Shown: positions 17,207 through 27,121, counted from the first letter of the stretch. The stretch: 64,000 nt of DNA from Streptomyces sp. NBC_01431 (GCF_036231355.1 NZ_CP109496.1:1736001-1800000), one strand, 5' to 3'. Numbers and translations are program-made. Notes: generated by a model from the sequence alone, not told the origin.

Positions 17207-18636
17207 AGTACTACAGCCGGAGATCTTGAGGGTCGGTGATCGGTGGGGTCGGCTGGTGGTGGGCCCAGGCACGTAGGTGGGGTGGGAGAGGATCGCCGCG
17301 GCGTCGGTAGTGGCTGACCATGGCGCGGGTCTGGTGGAGGCGGCGCCAGAACTGGCGGTCGTGCTCTGGGCTTTTCCGGGACGGGATCCGCTTCCGGCTC
17401 CGGCTCGGAGAAATCCGCGCGTTGGACGGCGAGGAAGGCGGTAGCGAGCATGCAGGCGGTGACGTGCCGGTGCCAGGGGGTCCACTTGCGGACCTGGTAC
17501 TGCGCGAGCCCGACGAGCTGCTTGTTGATCTCGTTGTCCTCCTCGATCTGCCAGCGGCCTCCGGCCCGGGCGATGATCTCGGAGACGGTGGTGTCGGCGG
17601 GCGCGTGGACCAGGAAGTAGGCGATCTCACGGTGGAGTTCACCGTCCTTCCCGCGGCGGTTGGGATGCAGGGATCTGCGCAGGACGAGCCAGTGGGCGAA
17701 GCCCTCGGCGGGCTTCTCTTCTTTGACCTCGATGGCGAACGCGGTCCAGTCGTAGAGCCGTTCACCCTTGGATCCGAAACCGCAGGAGCGGCGTTCCCAC
17801 TGGTCACGGGCCTTGGCGTAGTGGAGCAGGTCGTCGGCGCGCTTCACCGCCGGGTGGCGGGGTTTGCCCGGCGGGCCGTCCAGCGGGAGATCGACGGGGA
17901 CGCCGAGGACGTAGGGCAGGGCCCGCTCGTGGCAGAAGGCCCGCAGCTGCGGGTCGCGTCCGTATCCGGCGTCAGCCAGGATCCAGGCGAAGGGGACAGC
18001 GGCGGCCAGGGCGTCAGTGAGCATGGCGATGGCCAGCTCAGGCTTGGTGGACAATGCGACCTCGTCGGGGATGCCGGCCGCCCGGCACCGCTCGCGGTCG
18101 GACGTCCATTCCTCGGGCACGTACAGGCGGCGGTCGATGAAGGCGTGTCCGGCGTCGGTGGCGTAGGTGAGCATGACCATGGTCTGGCAGTTGCGGACAT
18201 CCCCGGTCAGGCCGCAGTGCTGGAAGGCCACCCCCACCGACTTGGTGCCCTTCTTCTGGGCCTGGGTGTCGTCGATGACCAGCGAGGAATCCGCGTCACC
18301 GAGGTGGTCCACGACGTAGCCGCGCACCACGTCCCGCAGCAGGCCAGTGCCCCACACCGACCCGTTGAGCAGCCACTGCATCCGGTCCGCTGTCGCATGC
18401 CCGGCCCGCTTCGAAAGCGTCCAGCCGTTCTTCTTCGGCAACTCCGCCAGCAGACCGTCGATGAACTGCGCGAACACCACCCGCGGCTCCGGCCGGTTGA
18501 ACAAATACCCCAACGAGCCGGTCAGCACCGTCAGTTCGTCACGCCACTCGGCTATCACCTCAGCCGTCACATCCTGCATCATGCCCGGTCAACGACAACC
18601 CCCAGGCAACGTCACAAGATTTCCGGCTGTAGTACT
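17207..18636 (-). mobile_element. IS701-family element (1430 bp)
   Basis: Terminal inverted repeats agtactacagccggagatct plus tg at 17207-17228 and its reverse complement at 18615-18636 match at 21 of 22 positions. The element lies 183 bp upstream of the trypco2 gene and may have displaced or replaced the native operon promoter. No clear target duplication was seen. Confidence 0.85.
17211..18582 (-). pseudogene. IS701-family transposase with C-terminal frame change
   Basis: From the ATG at 18582 the protein has the IS701 DDE core: SSLVIDDTQAQKKGTKSVGV, FAWILADAGYGRDPQLRAF and GRWQIEEDNEINKQLVGLAQ. After LAVQRADFSEPEPEADP the expected family C-terminus (QFWRRLHQTRAMVSHYRR) is found in a different frame that stops at 17211 inside the terminal repeat, while the original frame runs on out of the element to 16873. 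This is either a mutation or a programmed shift; I treat it as disrupted. Confidence 0.75.
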
Positions 18637-18819
18637 TGGGGGTGGAGGCGCTCAACGGATCCTCCTGCTCGGTGGACTTCTTCTCGCGCGATGGCACGCG
18701 GTGGGCGGCTCCTTCCACAAGTCATTATCCGTGAACGAGGTTTGAAGTGTCTCGCGAGCGTTGTACCGTACCGGCGACCCACTGTTTTTCTGATTTGCTT
18801 GAACCGGGGCGGGGCGAAG

Positions 18820-19134
18820 TTGTCGACTATCGGTCTGGCCGCAGCTATCGAGGAGCTGCGGCAGGAGCTGTACGAGGCGCAGCGGCTAGGCGCCAACCAG
18901 CAGTTTGCCTTCGGCGTCGAAGAGGCGGCGCTGGAGCTGCAGCTCGAACTGTGCAAGTCCGCCAAGGGAGACGGCAAGCTTTCCTTCGGCGTGGTTGCGG
19001 TCGGCGCAGGGGGCGAACAATCCACCGTCCGTACCCACAAGCTGGTGCTGAAGCTATCGGTCAAGGACCGGGCCCTCGGAGGCGCGCGCCCTGAGATCGG
19101 CGACGATGAGTTCGGGTCGCTGGACGAGGAGTGA
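18820..19134 (+). CDS. trypco2 family protein (VMAP conflict system)
   Basis: A 104-residue protein starting TTG at 18820: LSTIGLAAAIEELRQELYEA, a long amphipathic helix, then beta strands LELQLELCKSAKGDGKLSFG and THKLVLKLSVK. This helix-plus-strands form is the trypsin-co-occurring domain 2, named because it is encoded next to trypsin-like peptidases of VMAP/EAD conflict systems. The next gene, 1 nt away, is exactly such a peptidase. A TTG at 18799 is an alternative start. Confidence 0.75.
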   Translation: MSTIGLAAAIEELRQELYEAQRLGANQQFAFGVEEAALELQLELCKSAKGDGKLSFGVVAVGAGGEQSTVRTHKLVLKLSVKDRALGGARPEIGDDEFGSLDEE

Positions 19135-19135
19135 C

Positions 19136-21298
19136 ATGGATCCGCGCAGACTAGCGCTGATCCGCAGCGGGGACACCGGCGAGGGGCGCCTCACCGTCGG
19201 CTCCGGCTATCTGATCGCCCCGCGGCTCGTGCTGACCGCCCGCCATGTGCTGGAGGACCGCGACACGGGAACGCTATGGCCAGTCATCACCGTACGGGTA
19301 GGCCACCACCTCGACGGCGAAAGGACGCGCGTGGACGCGGAGCTGCTCTGGGCCCACCCGGACGGACTGGACGTCGCGCTGCTGTGCCTTGACCGCGAGA
19401 TCGATCCGCCCGGCTCCGTCCGCTGGGGCTGCCCCGCGGGCACCGCGCCGCTGCCGTACGAGGGCCTCGGCTATCCCTGGGCAGCCAAAGGGGAGATCCG
19501 GGCGCCGGAGCACCTGCGCGGTGTCCTGCCGGTCCTCTCCGGAGGCAAGGATCGCTACGTCCTCGACCAAGGACCGGCCCCCACCGCCCGCACCGATGGC
19601 GGGAACGCCTGGGGCGGGGCCTCGGGCGCGGCGATCTTCTGCGGCGGCCACCTCGTCGGCGTCGTGACCGAGGAGGACCACGCCTACGGAGCCCGCCGGC
19701 TGATCGCCCTGCCGGTGTCCTCCTTCGCTGGTGACGTCGGGTTCGTGTCCCACATCGAGGAGCAAACCGGTCGGTCTCCCGAGCTGAGTGCGATCGGCGC
19801 GTCCCTGCCCGAGGCCAGGCCCGCCGCCGAGCGCACGCCCGCTGAGCGCGAACTGGAGAAGCTGCTCGCACCGTTGTTCTCGCACCCCGGCGTCCGTGTC
19901 GATCACGCCCGGGCCCTGGCGCGCGAACTGGGCTACGAGGCCGAGGGCTACGAGCCCACCGCTGCCGACCTCGTGGCACTCCTCATGACGCATCCCCGGG
20001 CGCTCGCGTCTCTCGGCGAAGCCCTCGCGAGCAGCGCGCAAGGGACGACCCGCGCCGCTCTGACTCATCTGTTCTCGTGGGCCAGGACACTCGACTGCGG
20101 GTCGCTGCTCTCCGTGAACGAGTACGACGCCCTGATCGGCCTGCTGCGCCGGGTCTGCGAGAAGCAGCCAGCGCTGCTGCCCCGAACAGCCGCTGAGGCG
20201 CTGCGGTACGTCGTTCTTCCAGAGATCCTCACCCGTCCGCAGCTCGGCGAGGACGACGTTTGCGGCGTGGTCGAGGGCTTGGAGGATCTGTCCGACGGTG
20301 TGAGCGGCCCCGAGGGCGCCCCGCCGGTGCCAGCGTTGCTGCGGCTCGTCGAGTACGTGGCGGCGGCCGCAGCTTACGGTCTGAGCGACGACCTACGCGC
20401 GTGGTCGGGGACGACTGCCCGGCGGCTCGGTATCCACGCAGGGGCCCTGGGCGAGCGGCGTGCGGATGCCGCCCAGTGGGCGAAGCGCGGAGTGTCGCCG
20501 GTGTCGCGGGTTGTGGTGGAGCTGGCACACGACCCCGCCGCGTCGGATGACCGGTATTGGGTCCGGATTCTGCTTGTTCGCAACGATGGTTCGTACCGCG
20601 TGCTCAAGGAGGCAGAGTCGGAGCCCAAGACCCCGGAGGAGGCAGCGAGCAGCCTGAGCGAGGCGGTCTTCACTGCGGCCCAGGAGCCGGGGCAGGGTGA
20701 CCATGTGCCGTGGGTGACCGTCGTGGTTGACCGGGCGGGGCTCGACTTGGCCGTCGACGAATGGGAGCCCGGAGCGCTCGACGACATCCTTCCGGCGTGG
20801 CCGATCGGAGCGGACTACCGCGTCTCCCTGAGCTGCCCGGAACTCAGTGACCGGAGGCCGGAACGCGAAGGCGATCAGGAACGCCGGTGGAAGAACGGAC
20901 GCGCGTCGGTGCTCGTCACCAGCCGGACCTCCGGCGACGCCAGGCAGCTCGTGAATCTGCTGAAGACCAAGCATCGTGATACCGCGCGGGTGGTCCTCCA
21001 CGGCCCCGCTGACGAGCGCCGGTCCTGGTTGCTGACATGTCTCGTCCTCGGCGTTCCGGTTGTGCTGTGGGACCGTGAGGCCATCGACTACGAAGACGCA
21101 GGAAGACTGGAGATCCTAGCTCCCACCGGCGACCTGGAGGGGCTTCCCGAGCGGGTCCGAGACTTCCGAAGCGACTCGGCGGCTTGCCCGGCTGAGCGGC
21201 AGGCACGGCCCTCCCTCGTGTGGGAACCGGAAGGCCGTCTCCCGCGGACTGAGTCGCTTCAACTGAGTGACCCTTGGAGAGGATCGCACGCGTCATGA
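19136..21298 (+). CDS. Trypsin-like serine peptidase with EAD and VMAP-C regions
   Basis: A 720-residue cytoplasmic protein (ATG at 19136). Residues 1-200 form a trypsin-like peptidase with triad H37 (LVLTARHVLED), D79 (GLDVALLCLD) and S163 (GGASGAAIF). Residues about 235-310 look like an effector-associated (death-like) helical domain (LEKLLAPLFSHPGVRVDHAR). A helical linker follows, and residues about 470-710 match the VMAP-C pattern (VSRVVVELAHDP, YWVRILLVRNDGSYRVLKEA, LLTCLVLGVPVVLWDREAID). In VMAP ternary systems this protein is thought to link the MoxR/vWA pair to effector activation by proteolysis. It overlaps the next gene by 4 nt (ATGA). Confidence 0.85.
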   Translation: MDPRRLALIRSGDTGEGRLTVGSGYLIAPRLVLTARHVLEDRDTGTLWPVITVRVGHHLDGERTRVDAELLWAHPDGLDVALLCLDREIDPPGSVRWGCPAGTAPLPYEGLGYPWAAKGEIRAPEHLRGVLPVLSGGKDRYVLDQGPAPTARTDGGNAWGGASGAAIFCGGHLVGVVTEEDHAYGARRLIALPVSSFAGDVGFVSHIEEQTGRSPELSAIGASLPEARPAAERTPAERELEKLLAPLFSHPGVRVDHARALARELGYEAEGYEPTAADLVALLMTHPRALASLGEALASSAQGTTRAALTHLFSWARTLDCGSLLSVNEYDALIGLLRRVCEKQPALLPRTAAEALRYVVLPEILTRPQLGEDDVCGVVEGLEDLSDGVSGPEGAPPVPALLRLVEYVAAAAAYGLSDDLRAWSGTTARRLGIHAGALGERRADAAQWAKRGVSPVSRVVVELAHDPAASDDRYWVRILLVRNDGSYRVLKEAESEPKTPEEAASSLSEAVFTAAQEPGQGDHVPWVTVVVDRAGLDLAVDEWEPGALDDILPAWPIGADYRVSLSCPELSDRRPEREGDQERRWKNGRASVLVTSRTSGDARQLVNLLKTKHRDTARVVLHGPADERRSWLLTCLVLGVPVVLWDREAIDYEDAGRLEILAPTGDLEGLPERVRDFRSDSAACPAERQARPSLVWEPEGRLPRTESLQLSDPWRGSHAS

Positions 21299-22305
21299 CC
21301 ATCTCAGAGCCCCTGGCTGGTACAAACCCTCAGCGTTCATCCTCCGACAGCGGAGGCGACGACTGGTGGCTGTTCCGCGGTGACGGCGAGCGCCGTGAGG
21401 TACCGTTCCCCGCTGCACCCCCGTGGCGCCGGTTCGACCGGCAGGAGACCGTCACCGGTGACAGGGTTCCGTACCCGCGGCCCTACCTCATCGGCTCCGA
21501 CGAGGTGGAGGTGGTGAACGCGGCGCTCCACCTGCGCCGGCCCCTCCTGGTGACCGGGCAGCCCGGTACGGGCAAGTCCTCACTGGCTCACGCCATCGCT
21601 CACGAACTCGCGCTCGGCCGCGTCCTGCAGTGGCCAGTGAACAGCCGCTCAACTCTTCAGGACGCCCTATACCACTACGACGCCGTTGGTCGGCTGCGCG
21701 AGGCGACCCTGCGGCGCGACGCGGACGGCACGGAACCAGACATCGGCCATTACATTCGGCTCGGCCCTCTGGGCAACGCGCTTGTGCCCCGGGAGCGCCC
21801 CCGCGCGCTGCTCATCGACGAGCTTGACAAGGGTGACGTCGACCTGCCCAACGACCTGCTGACCGTCTTCGAGGAGGGTGAGTTCGCCATCTCCGAACTC
21901 ACCCGGCTGCCCGCGACCGACGCACCGGTACACGTTCGGACCGACGACCCGGATGAGACCGCCCCGGTCACGCGCGGCCGCGTGCGCTGCGGTGAGTTCC
22001 CGGTCGTGGTCATTACCAGCAACGGCGAAAGGGAATTCCCGCCCGCCTTCCTGCGGCGCTGCGTCCGCCTCGATCTCCCCGAGCCTGACGAGCGGCGGCT
22101 TCGGGAGATCGTCGCCGCGCACCTCGGTCCCGACGCCCTCGACGACACCGACGACCTGCTTCGGGAGTTCCTCGAACGCCGCGCCGAGGGCGAACTGGCC
22201 ACCGATCAGCTACTCAACGCCGTCTTCCTCCGCAAGGGTGGCGTGAACCTTGACGCGGCTTCCCTCCTCCAAGGCGTCCTGCACCGTCTCGGCGGAGCCG
22301 TGTGA
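21295..22305 (+). CDS. MoxR-type AAA+ ATPase
   Basis: A 336-residue AAA+ protein starting at the ATG of the ATGA overlap. It has Walker A TGQPGTGKSS, Walker B RALLIDELDKGDVDLPNDLL and the sensor/arginine-finger segment VVVITSNGEREFPPAFLRRC. An N-terminal segment (WWLFRGDGERREV, WRRFD) precedes the fold, as in VMAP-associated MoxR proteins. MoxR ATPases remodel partner proteins, usually those with vWA-like domains; the next gene supplies the likely partner. The stop is 4 nt before the next start. Confidence 0.87.
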   Translation: MTISEPLAGTNPQRSSSDSGGDDWWLFRGDGERREVPFPAAPPWRRFDRQETVTGDRVPYPRPYLIGSDEVEVVNAALHLRRPLLVTGQPGTGKSSLAHAIAHELALGRVLQWPVNSRSTLQDALYHYDAVGRLREATLRRDADGTEPDIGHYIRLGPLGNALVPRERPRALLIDELDKGDVDLPNDLLTVFEEGEFAISELTRLPATDAPVHVRTDDPDETAPVTRGRVRCGEFPVVVITSNGEREFPPAFLRRCVRLDLPEPDERRLREIVAAHLGPDALDDTDDLLREFLERRAEGELATDQLLNAVFLRKGGVNLDAASLLQGVLHRLGGAV

Positions 22306-22309
22306 CGCC

Positions 22310-25300
22310 GTGATCTCGCGCGTGACGAAGGTTTTGGCCGAGAGCGGGGCGGAACTCTCCCACGAGGAACTCCTCGACGCCATGTGGCTCGCCGGGAAGC
22401 TACCTCGGGACTCCGGGCCCCTGGCGCGCTCCGCCGGCGCGGCCGCTGCGACCTCGGAGCGGCACGGCGAGCCCCACCACGACGGGCCGACTGTGCCAGC
22501 AGCCGAGACCGCGGAGCCCGCACCAAAGCCGACCGCTGCGGAGTCTACGAGGAAGCGATCCGCGCGCCCGCTCCTGGCCTCGGCGCAGCCCAGTCTCGAC
22601 GGCGACGTGCAGGCGCCCGCCGGCCTGTCACCGGCGGTCGCCGTGCGCGCCCCGGACAGCAGTACCCTCGGCGTCGGGCAGCTCCGGCTTGGCAAATCCC
22701 TCCGGCCGCTGCGGCAGCGCTTCCCTGAGCGGCGCCAGCAGGAACTCGACGTCACACGGACCGTCGCTGCCATCGCTGACACAGGCGTGCCCGAGACCGT
22801 CACCCGTGCGGTGCGCACCCGCTGGCTGTCCCTGGCCCTCGTAGTTGACGACGGCGTCTCCATGGTCCTCTGGCAGCGGCTCGCCGCCGACGTCCGGGCG
22901 CTGATGGAACGTGCCGGGGCTTTCCGAGACGTGCGTGTGTACGGACTCGACACGCGCAGCGGCACTCCGTCCCTGCGGACCAGCCCGTACCGTCACCGCG
23001 GTCGGCTCTTGACGCCGGAGGCTCTGTGCGACCCGACTGGCAACACCCTGGTCCTAGTCGTCAGCGACGGTGTGGGCGAAGCCTGGCGGGACGGCGGGAT
23101 GCGCCAGGCGACGGACCGCTGGGGACGTTGCGGTCCCACCGCGATCATCCAGGCACTGCCGTCCCGGCTCTGGGCGAGCACCGGCATCGGCGCACGGCGC
23201 TGGCAGGTCACCACCCATCGCCGCGGCGGCCCCACCCGCGCCTGGCACGTCACCGACCCTGACCTGCCGCCGGACCTCGTCCGCTTCGACTCCGTACCCA
23301 TCCCGGTCCTCGCGCCGACCCCTGCGGCCGTCGCCGACTGGGCGCGGCTCGTCGCCTCACCCGGCAGCACAGCGCTCCTGCCGCTGTGGGACGCCAGCCA
23401 TCCCGATTCCAACCGGACCGTGGCTGACGCCCGGGACGGCGACGCCGACGAAGCGGTACTCCGCTTCAGGGAGGCCGCGTCCGCCAACGCGTATCGGCTC
23501 GCGGCCCACGTGGCGGCCGTCGTCCCCGCCACACCGCCCGTGATGCGCCTGGTGCAGACCGCCCTCGGGCCACCGACAGACATCGGCCACCTCATGGAGG
23601 TGTTCCTGGGGGGCTTGATGCACGAGCTCGACGCCGACGGGGCGGATCGTCTGCCGCACCACCGACGGTTCGACTTCACGGACGACGCCCGGCAGGTTCT
23701 CCTCAGCGCCGTCTCCCCGAGGGAACTGCTGCGCACCGCCGAGGCCGTGACGCGGCGCATTGAGGCCGCCGTCGGCCGCGCCCCGGTCTTCCCGGCATGG
23801 GTCGGGCACCCGGACGGCCCGGCCGCCATCGACGACACCGGGCGCTCCTTCGGCTGGCTTCGCGAGCAGGTGCTAACGCGGCTCGGCATCCCGTCCGCCG
23901 ATACCGGGCCGGAGCGGCTCCGTGTCCCCGGGGGTGAGACCGAGGATTCCGCCGGGTCCCGGGACGCAGCAGCTGCCTGGGCTGACGAGGCGTACAACGA
24001 CGCCCCGGGTGAGACCCTGCCAGTCGGCTGGGTGGAGCTCCTGCTGGAGGACCCGGTACGGCTCGGTCGGTTCCGGCTCCGTGCACGCAGTGCCCACGGT
24101 TGGCCCCACCTGACGATGTACCTGGCCGAGGACGAGGACGGCACCATCGCCACGGTCCGGGCGCCAGTCATGCTGTATACCCGCGAGCCGGGAACCGCGC
24201 TGGACCTCGTCCGGACGGAAGCCGAATGCCTGACGCGCATGCAGGGCACGCACGTCCCCGCACTCCTCGGCGCGGCGGCGAACACCACAGAGGAGCTGCC
24301 GTGGGTCGCGGCGAGCTGCGTCCACTGCCGCGCAGACGCCCCGTCCTCACCGCCCGCACCAAACTTGCGCACCGTCCTCGACGAACACGGGGGAACGGTC
24401 CCGGAGGAGCTTTTCTTGCGGATCGGGCTGGGCCTGACGCAAGGCGTTGCCCTCGCCCACTCCCGGGGGCTCGTGCACGGCTCGCTCTCGCCCCTGGCCG
24501 TTCTCGTGACCGACCGCGACGTCCGGCTGGTCGGCTGGGCGACGGCGACGGTCGACGGAGTCGACAGCGCTCACCGCGACGTGCTGCCCCTCAGCGACAC
24601 CTACCTGGAGGCGGACGACGGCGGGCGGTCGCTCACGCCGCAGAGCGATGTGTACGCCGTCGGGGCGCTGCTGCTGGCCCTTCTCTCGGGACGGTGGAGC
24701 GACCCGAAGGCCGACAACTCGGAACATGGCCCCTTGACCAACTCCGGGATCAGCCCGGCGCTCCTGCGGTCTCTTTGGCGTTGTCTAGAATACGACCCCA
24801 CCCGCAGACCCTCCGCCGCCGATCTGGCCGAGGCGTTCGCCCTTGGCTCCGGAGGTCCGACGGCCGACCGAGCGTCGGCAGGGGAGTTCCCCGTCGCGGT
24901 GCCGGGCGAGAACACCGCGGGGGTAAGCCGACCGCACGGGGAGCCCTTGGCCGTGGTTTCCGAGGAGCCCGGACGGAAGCTAAGCCGTGATCCGGGCATC
25001 CCCGCCGACGAGGTGGGAATGTTGGTCGAGGGACGCTACCGGCTGACCCGGCGGCGGCACGTCGGAACGACGTCAACCACTTGGCGGGCGACGGATGAGC
25101 TACAGGGCCGGGCGGTCGCTCTCAAGCTCTTCGACGCACCTAGGCCGGGCACGGGGTCCGGAGAAGAGGATTTCCTCGCCGCTGCGGAGCGGCTGGCCGC
25201 GCTCGACATTCAGGGAATGGTGCAGGTCAGCGGCTACGGGTTGCACGATGGTCGTCCGTACTTTGTGACGGATGCTGTTGACGGCGAGGACTTGGGGCAA

Positions 25301-26779
25301 CTGCTGAACTTTGCACCTGGCGCTCTGCCCTTAGAAAAGATTAGAGAAATTGGCGGGCAGATCGCGGGGATGCTCGCCGAGCTCCATCGTAACGAGCTGC
25401 TTCACCTGGACCTCAGCCCCTCAGCCGTAATGTTGCGCCGTGACGGGCGGGTACTTGTGACCGATCCCGGTCTGTGTGTCCGCCGCCTGCCGCGCATCGA
25501 CCTGGGTAGGCACATACGGCCCACCCCCAGTCCCTTCCGGCTCCTGCCTCCCTACCGGTCGTACGAGGAGTTCATCGAGAACGTCGCCGTCGACCACCGA
25601 AGCGACCTGTACTCACTGGGCTGTCTGCTACACGCCATGGCCACCGGCGCCGCGCCCGCTGTGGCCGTGCTCACCAGACGCGAAGCAGAGGTCCACCGGC
25701 GCTCGCATCCCCAACCGGAACTGCCCTCTGGCTTCCCTCCCGAGCTCGAAGCGCTAGTCAGGGACCTTCTAGCGATCAACCCCGAGGATCGGCCGGCCAA
25801 CGCGGCCGAGGTGCTGGAAAGGCTCACGAGTGCGGGTGCAGACGATGAGGAGCTCATCGCGGCCTACCGTGCAGTGCGGGATGTGGACCTGGCCGGTACA
25901 CGTATGGGGCGGGTCCTGCGGGATGCCATCGACGAGGTGCTGAACGGTGAGGTGACGGGTCGATACGACTTGAAGCACCTGACCAGGGCAGAGCAGGCGC
26001 ACCTCGGAAGCCTGGTAAACATTGCGATCCAGCGTGAGTTTGTCTTCGCGGACGGTCATGCGATGGACTTCAGCATCGCCGGCGTCGATGTTGACTGCCG
26101 TTTCAGCCTCACATTCGGCGGCTGGACGCTCCCTCACGGGACGCTGGGTCACATCTGCCTTCTAGTCTGGGCTGACGACCATCTGAGCCGGTGGAGTGTC
26201 GGCCTGCTCCGCGTCAAAGAGGAGTGGCTCAACACTGGGCGCAACCGGGACCTGAGAGCCACGCTCAAATCCGGGCACCGCGACAAGATTCTCTGGCTCT
26301 GGCGGGACGCCGAGCTCTCGGAGAACATCCTGCTGCACATGGCCAGCACCGACCTCGAGGCAGTTTTCGGGAATAGGTCCGGTCAGGGGCGACTCAACGA
26401 ACTGTTCCGGCGCGCCCAGGGGCGCCGAATCGGACGCAACGCGGTCCGCACCGTGGTTCAGCAGAAGGACTATATGAAGCGCATCCGCGGGAACGGCGGA
26501 TCCCGCTCAGCACTTCGGGAGGAGGGAATCATCATCATGGGCGACTACGATGCACACCGACACATCGCCCGTCAGCTCGGCCTTCCCGCCCCCCGGGAAG
26601 GAGAGTTCGTCAGCGCGCGGGTCGTACCGGCTCTGCCTGGGATCGGCAAGCCTCTCGCGGAGATGGATGGCCGGCTGTGGTCTCTGGCCTCTCCGGAAGA
26701 CCCTGTGCACCACGCGCCGGCGCTTCCTTCACATTCGGCAGCAAGCAGTGATCATGTGGACGGGCCCCGCCGGAGGTGA
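22310..26779 (+). CDS. SAV_2336 N-term - pseudokinase - kinase - NaeI endonuclease fusion
   Basis: A 1489-residue protein starting GTG at 22310. Residues 1-560 match the SAV_2336 N-terminal domain (helical start ELSHEELLDAMWLAGKLPRD; LSLALVVDDGVSMVLWQRLA). About 570-850 is a kinase fold without catalytic Asp (H723-GSLSP), a pseudokinase. About 902-1165 is a second kinase with K939 (AVALKLF), H1032-L-D1034-LSPSAV for HRD and D1052-PG for DFG. From about 1195 to the end it follows NaeI closely: LRDAIDEVLNGEVTGR, MDFSIAGVDVDC, GTLGHICLLVWA, RLNELFRRAQGR, KRIRGNGGSRSALREEGIII. Compared with NaeI (recalled residues E70, D86, D95, K97) this protein has N1237, D1253, D1262, R1264. It probably couples DNA recognition to kinase/MoxR/peptidase signalling. 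Confidence 0.85.
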   Translation: MISRVTKVLAESGAELSHEELLDAMWLAGKLPRDSGPLARSAGAAAATSERHGEPHHDGPTVPAAETAEPAPKPTAAESTRKRSARPLLASAQPSLDGDVQAPAGLSPAVAVRAPDSSTLGVGQLRLGKSLRPLRQRFPERRQQELDVTRTVAAIADTGVPETVTRAVRTRWLSLALVVDDGVSMVLWQRLAADVRALMERAGAFRDVRVYGLDTRSGTPSLRTSPYRHRGRLLTPEALCDPTGNTLVLVVSDGVGEAWRDGGMRQATDRWGRCGPTAIIQALPSRLWASTGIGARRWQVTTHRRGGPTRAWHVTDPDLPPDLVRFDSVPIPVLAPTPAAVADWARLVASPGSTALLPLWDASHPDSNRTVADARDGDADEAVLRFREAASANAYRLAAHVAAVVPATPPVMRLVQTALGPPTDIGHLMEVFLGGLMHELDADGADRLPHHRRFDFTDDARQVLLSAVSPRELLRTAEAVTRRIEAAVGRAPVFPAWVGHPDGPAAIDDTGRSFGWLREQVLTRLGIPSADTGPERLRVPGGETEDSAGSRDAAAAWADEAYNDAPGETLPVGWVELLLEDPVRLGRFRLRARSAHGWPHLTMYLAEDEDGTIATVRAPVMLYTREPGTALDLVRTEAECLTRMQGTHVPALLGAAANTTEELPWVAASCVHCRADAPSSPPAPNLRTVLDEHGGTVPEELFLRIGLGLTQGVALAHSRGLVHGSLSPLAVLVTDRDVRLVGWATATVDGVDSAHRDVLPLSDTYLEADDGGRSLTPQSDVYAVGALLLALLSGRWSDPKADNSEHGPLTNSGISPALLRSLWRCLEYDPTRRPSAADLAEAFALGSGGPTADRASAGEFPVAVPGENTAGVSRPHGEPLAVVSEEPGRKLSRDPGIPADEVGMLVEGRYRLTRRRHVGTTSTTWRATDELQGRAVALKLFDAPRPGTGSGEEDFLAAAERLAALDIQGMVQVSGYGLHDGRPYFVTDAVDGEDLGQLLNFAPGALPLEKIREIGGQIAGMLAELHRNELLHLDLSPSAVMLRRDGRVLVTDPGLCVRRLPRIDLGRHIRPTPSPFRLLPPYRSYEEFIENVAVDHRSDLYSLGCLLHAMATGAAPAVAVLTRREAEVHRRSHPQPELPSGFPPELEALVRDLLAINPEDRPANAAEVLERLTSAGADDEELIAAYRAVRDVDLAGTRMGRVLRDAIDEVLNGEVTGRYDLKHLTRAEQAHLGSLVNIAIQREFVFADGHAMDFSIAGVDVDCRFSLTFGGWTLPHGTLGHICLLVWADDHLSRWSVGLLRVKEEWLNTGRNRDLRATLKSGHRDKILWLWRDAELSENILLHMASTDLEAVFGNRSGQGRLNELFRRAQGRRIGRNAVRTVVQQKDYMKRIRGNGGSRSALREEGIIIMGDYDAHRHIARQLGLPAPREGEFVSARVVPALPGIGKPLAEMDGRLWSLASPEDPVHHAPALPSHSAASSDHVDGPRRR

Positions 26780-26780
26780 T

Positions 26781-27044
26781 GTGGGCCTCATCGCCCTACC
26801 GCCGTACAGCCGGGGGCGCACGGCAGTCGTCGCGAAGTCCACGCTGCTGCCGAGGACGACGCTGGTCGTGAGTGACGCCAGCGAGCACGAACGACGGGTG
26901 CGCGACCTGCCGGGACCGAGACACGGATCGAACGTGGCTCGATCCGTCCAGTCCAGAACCAATTGGTCTACGGCAGGCAGATACCCATGCTTTCGCCACT
27001 GCCCTGGGGACTATTTGGGGACCACACGGTGCTCGCGACCCTGA
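26781..27044 (+). CDS. Short ORF coupled to the VMAP operon, probably truncated
   Basis: A GTG at 26781 with GGAGG five bases upstream lies one nucleotide after the stop of the NaeI-fusion gene. It reads GLIALPPYSRGRTAVVAKST, LLPRTTLVVSDASEHERRV, RDLPGPRHGSNVARSVQSRT and NWSTAGRYP with good codon bias. From about 26985 coding character jumps to another frame (MLSPLPWGLFGDHTVLATLN), so the 3' end appears frame-shifted. The family was not recognised; position suggests an operon partner. Confidence 0.45.
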   Translation: MGLIALPPYSRGRTAVVAKSTLLPRTTLVVSDASEHERRVRDLPGPRHGSNVARSVQSRTNWSTAGRYPCFRHCPGDYLGTTRCSRP

Positions 27045-27121
27045 ACAGCACGCGCGGGGACGCACCTTCTGCACCCTGTTTCTGCCCGATGTATGCAGGT
27101 AGTTCCCATGGTCCTCACTCC

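Noticed and set aside
16873..18582. A 569-residue protein reading through the IS701 right into the flanking DNA
   Set aside because: The tail after about residue 440 is frame-shifted relative to the family and leaves the element past its inverted repeat; treated as transposase plus unrelated fragment.
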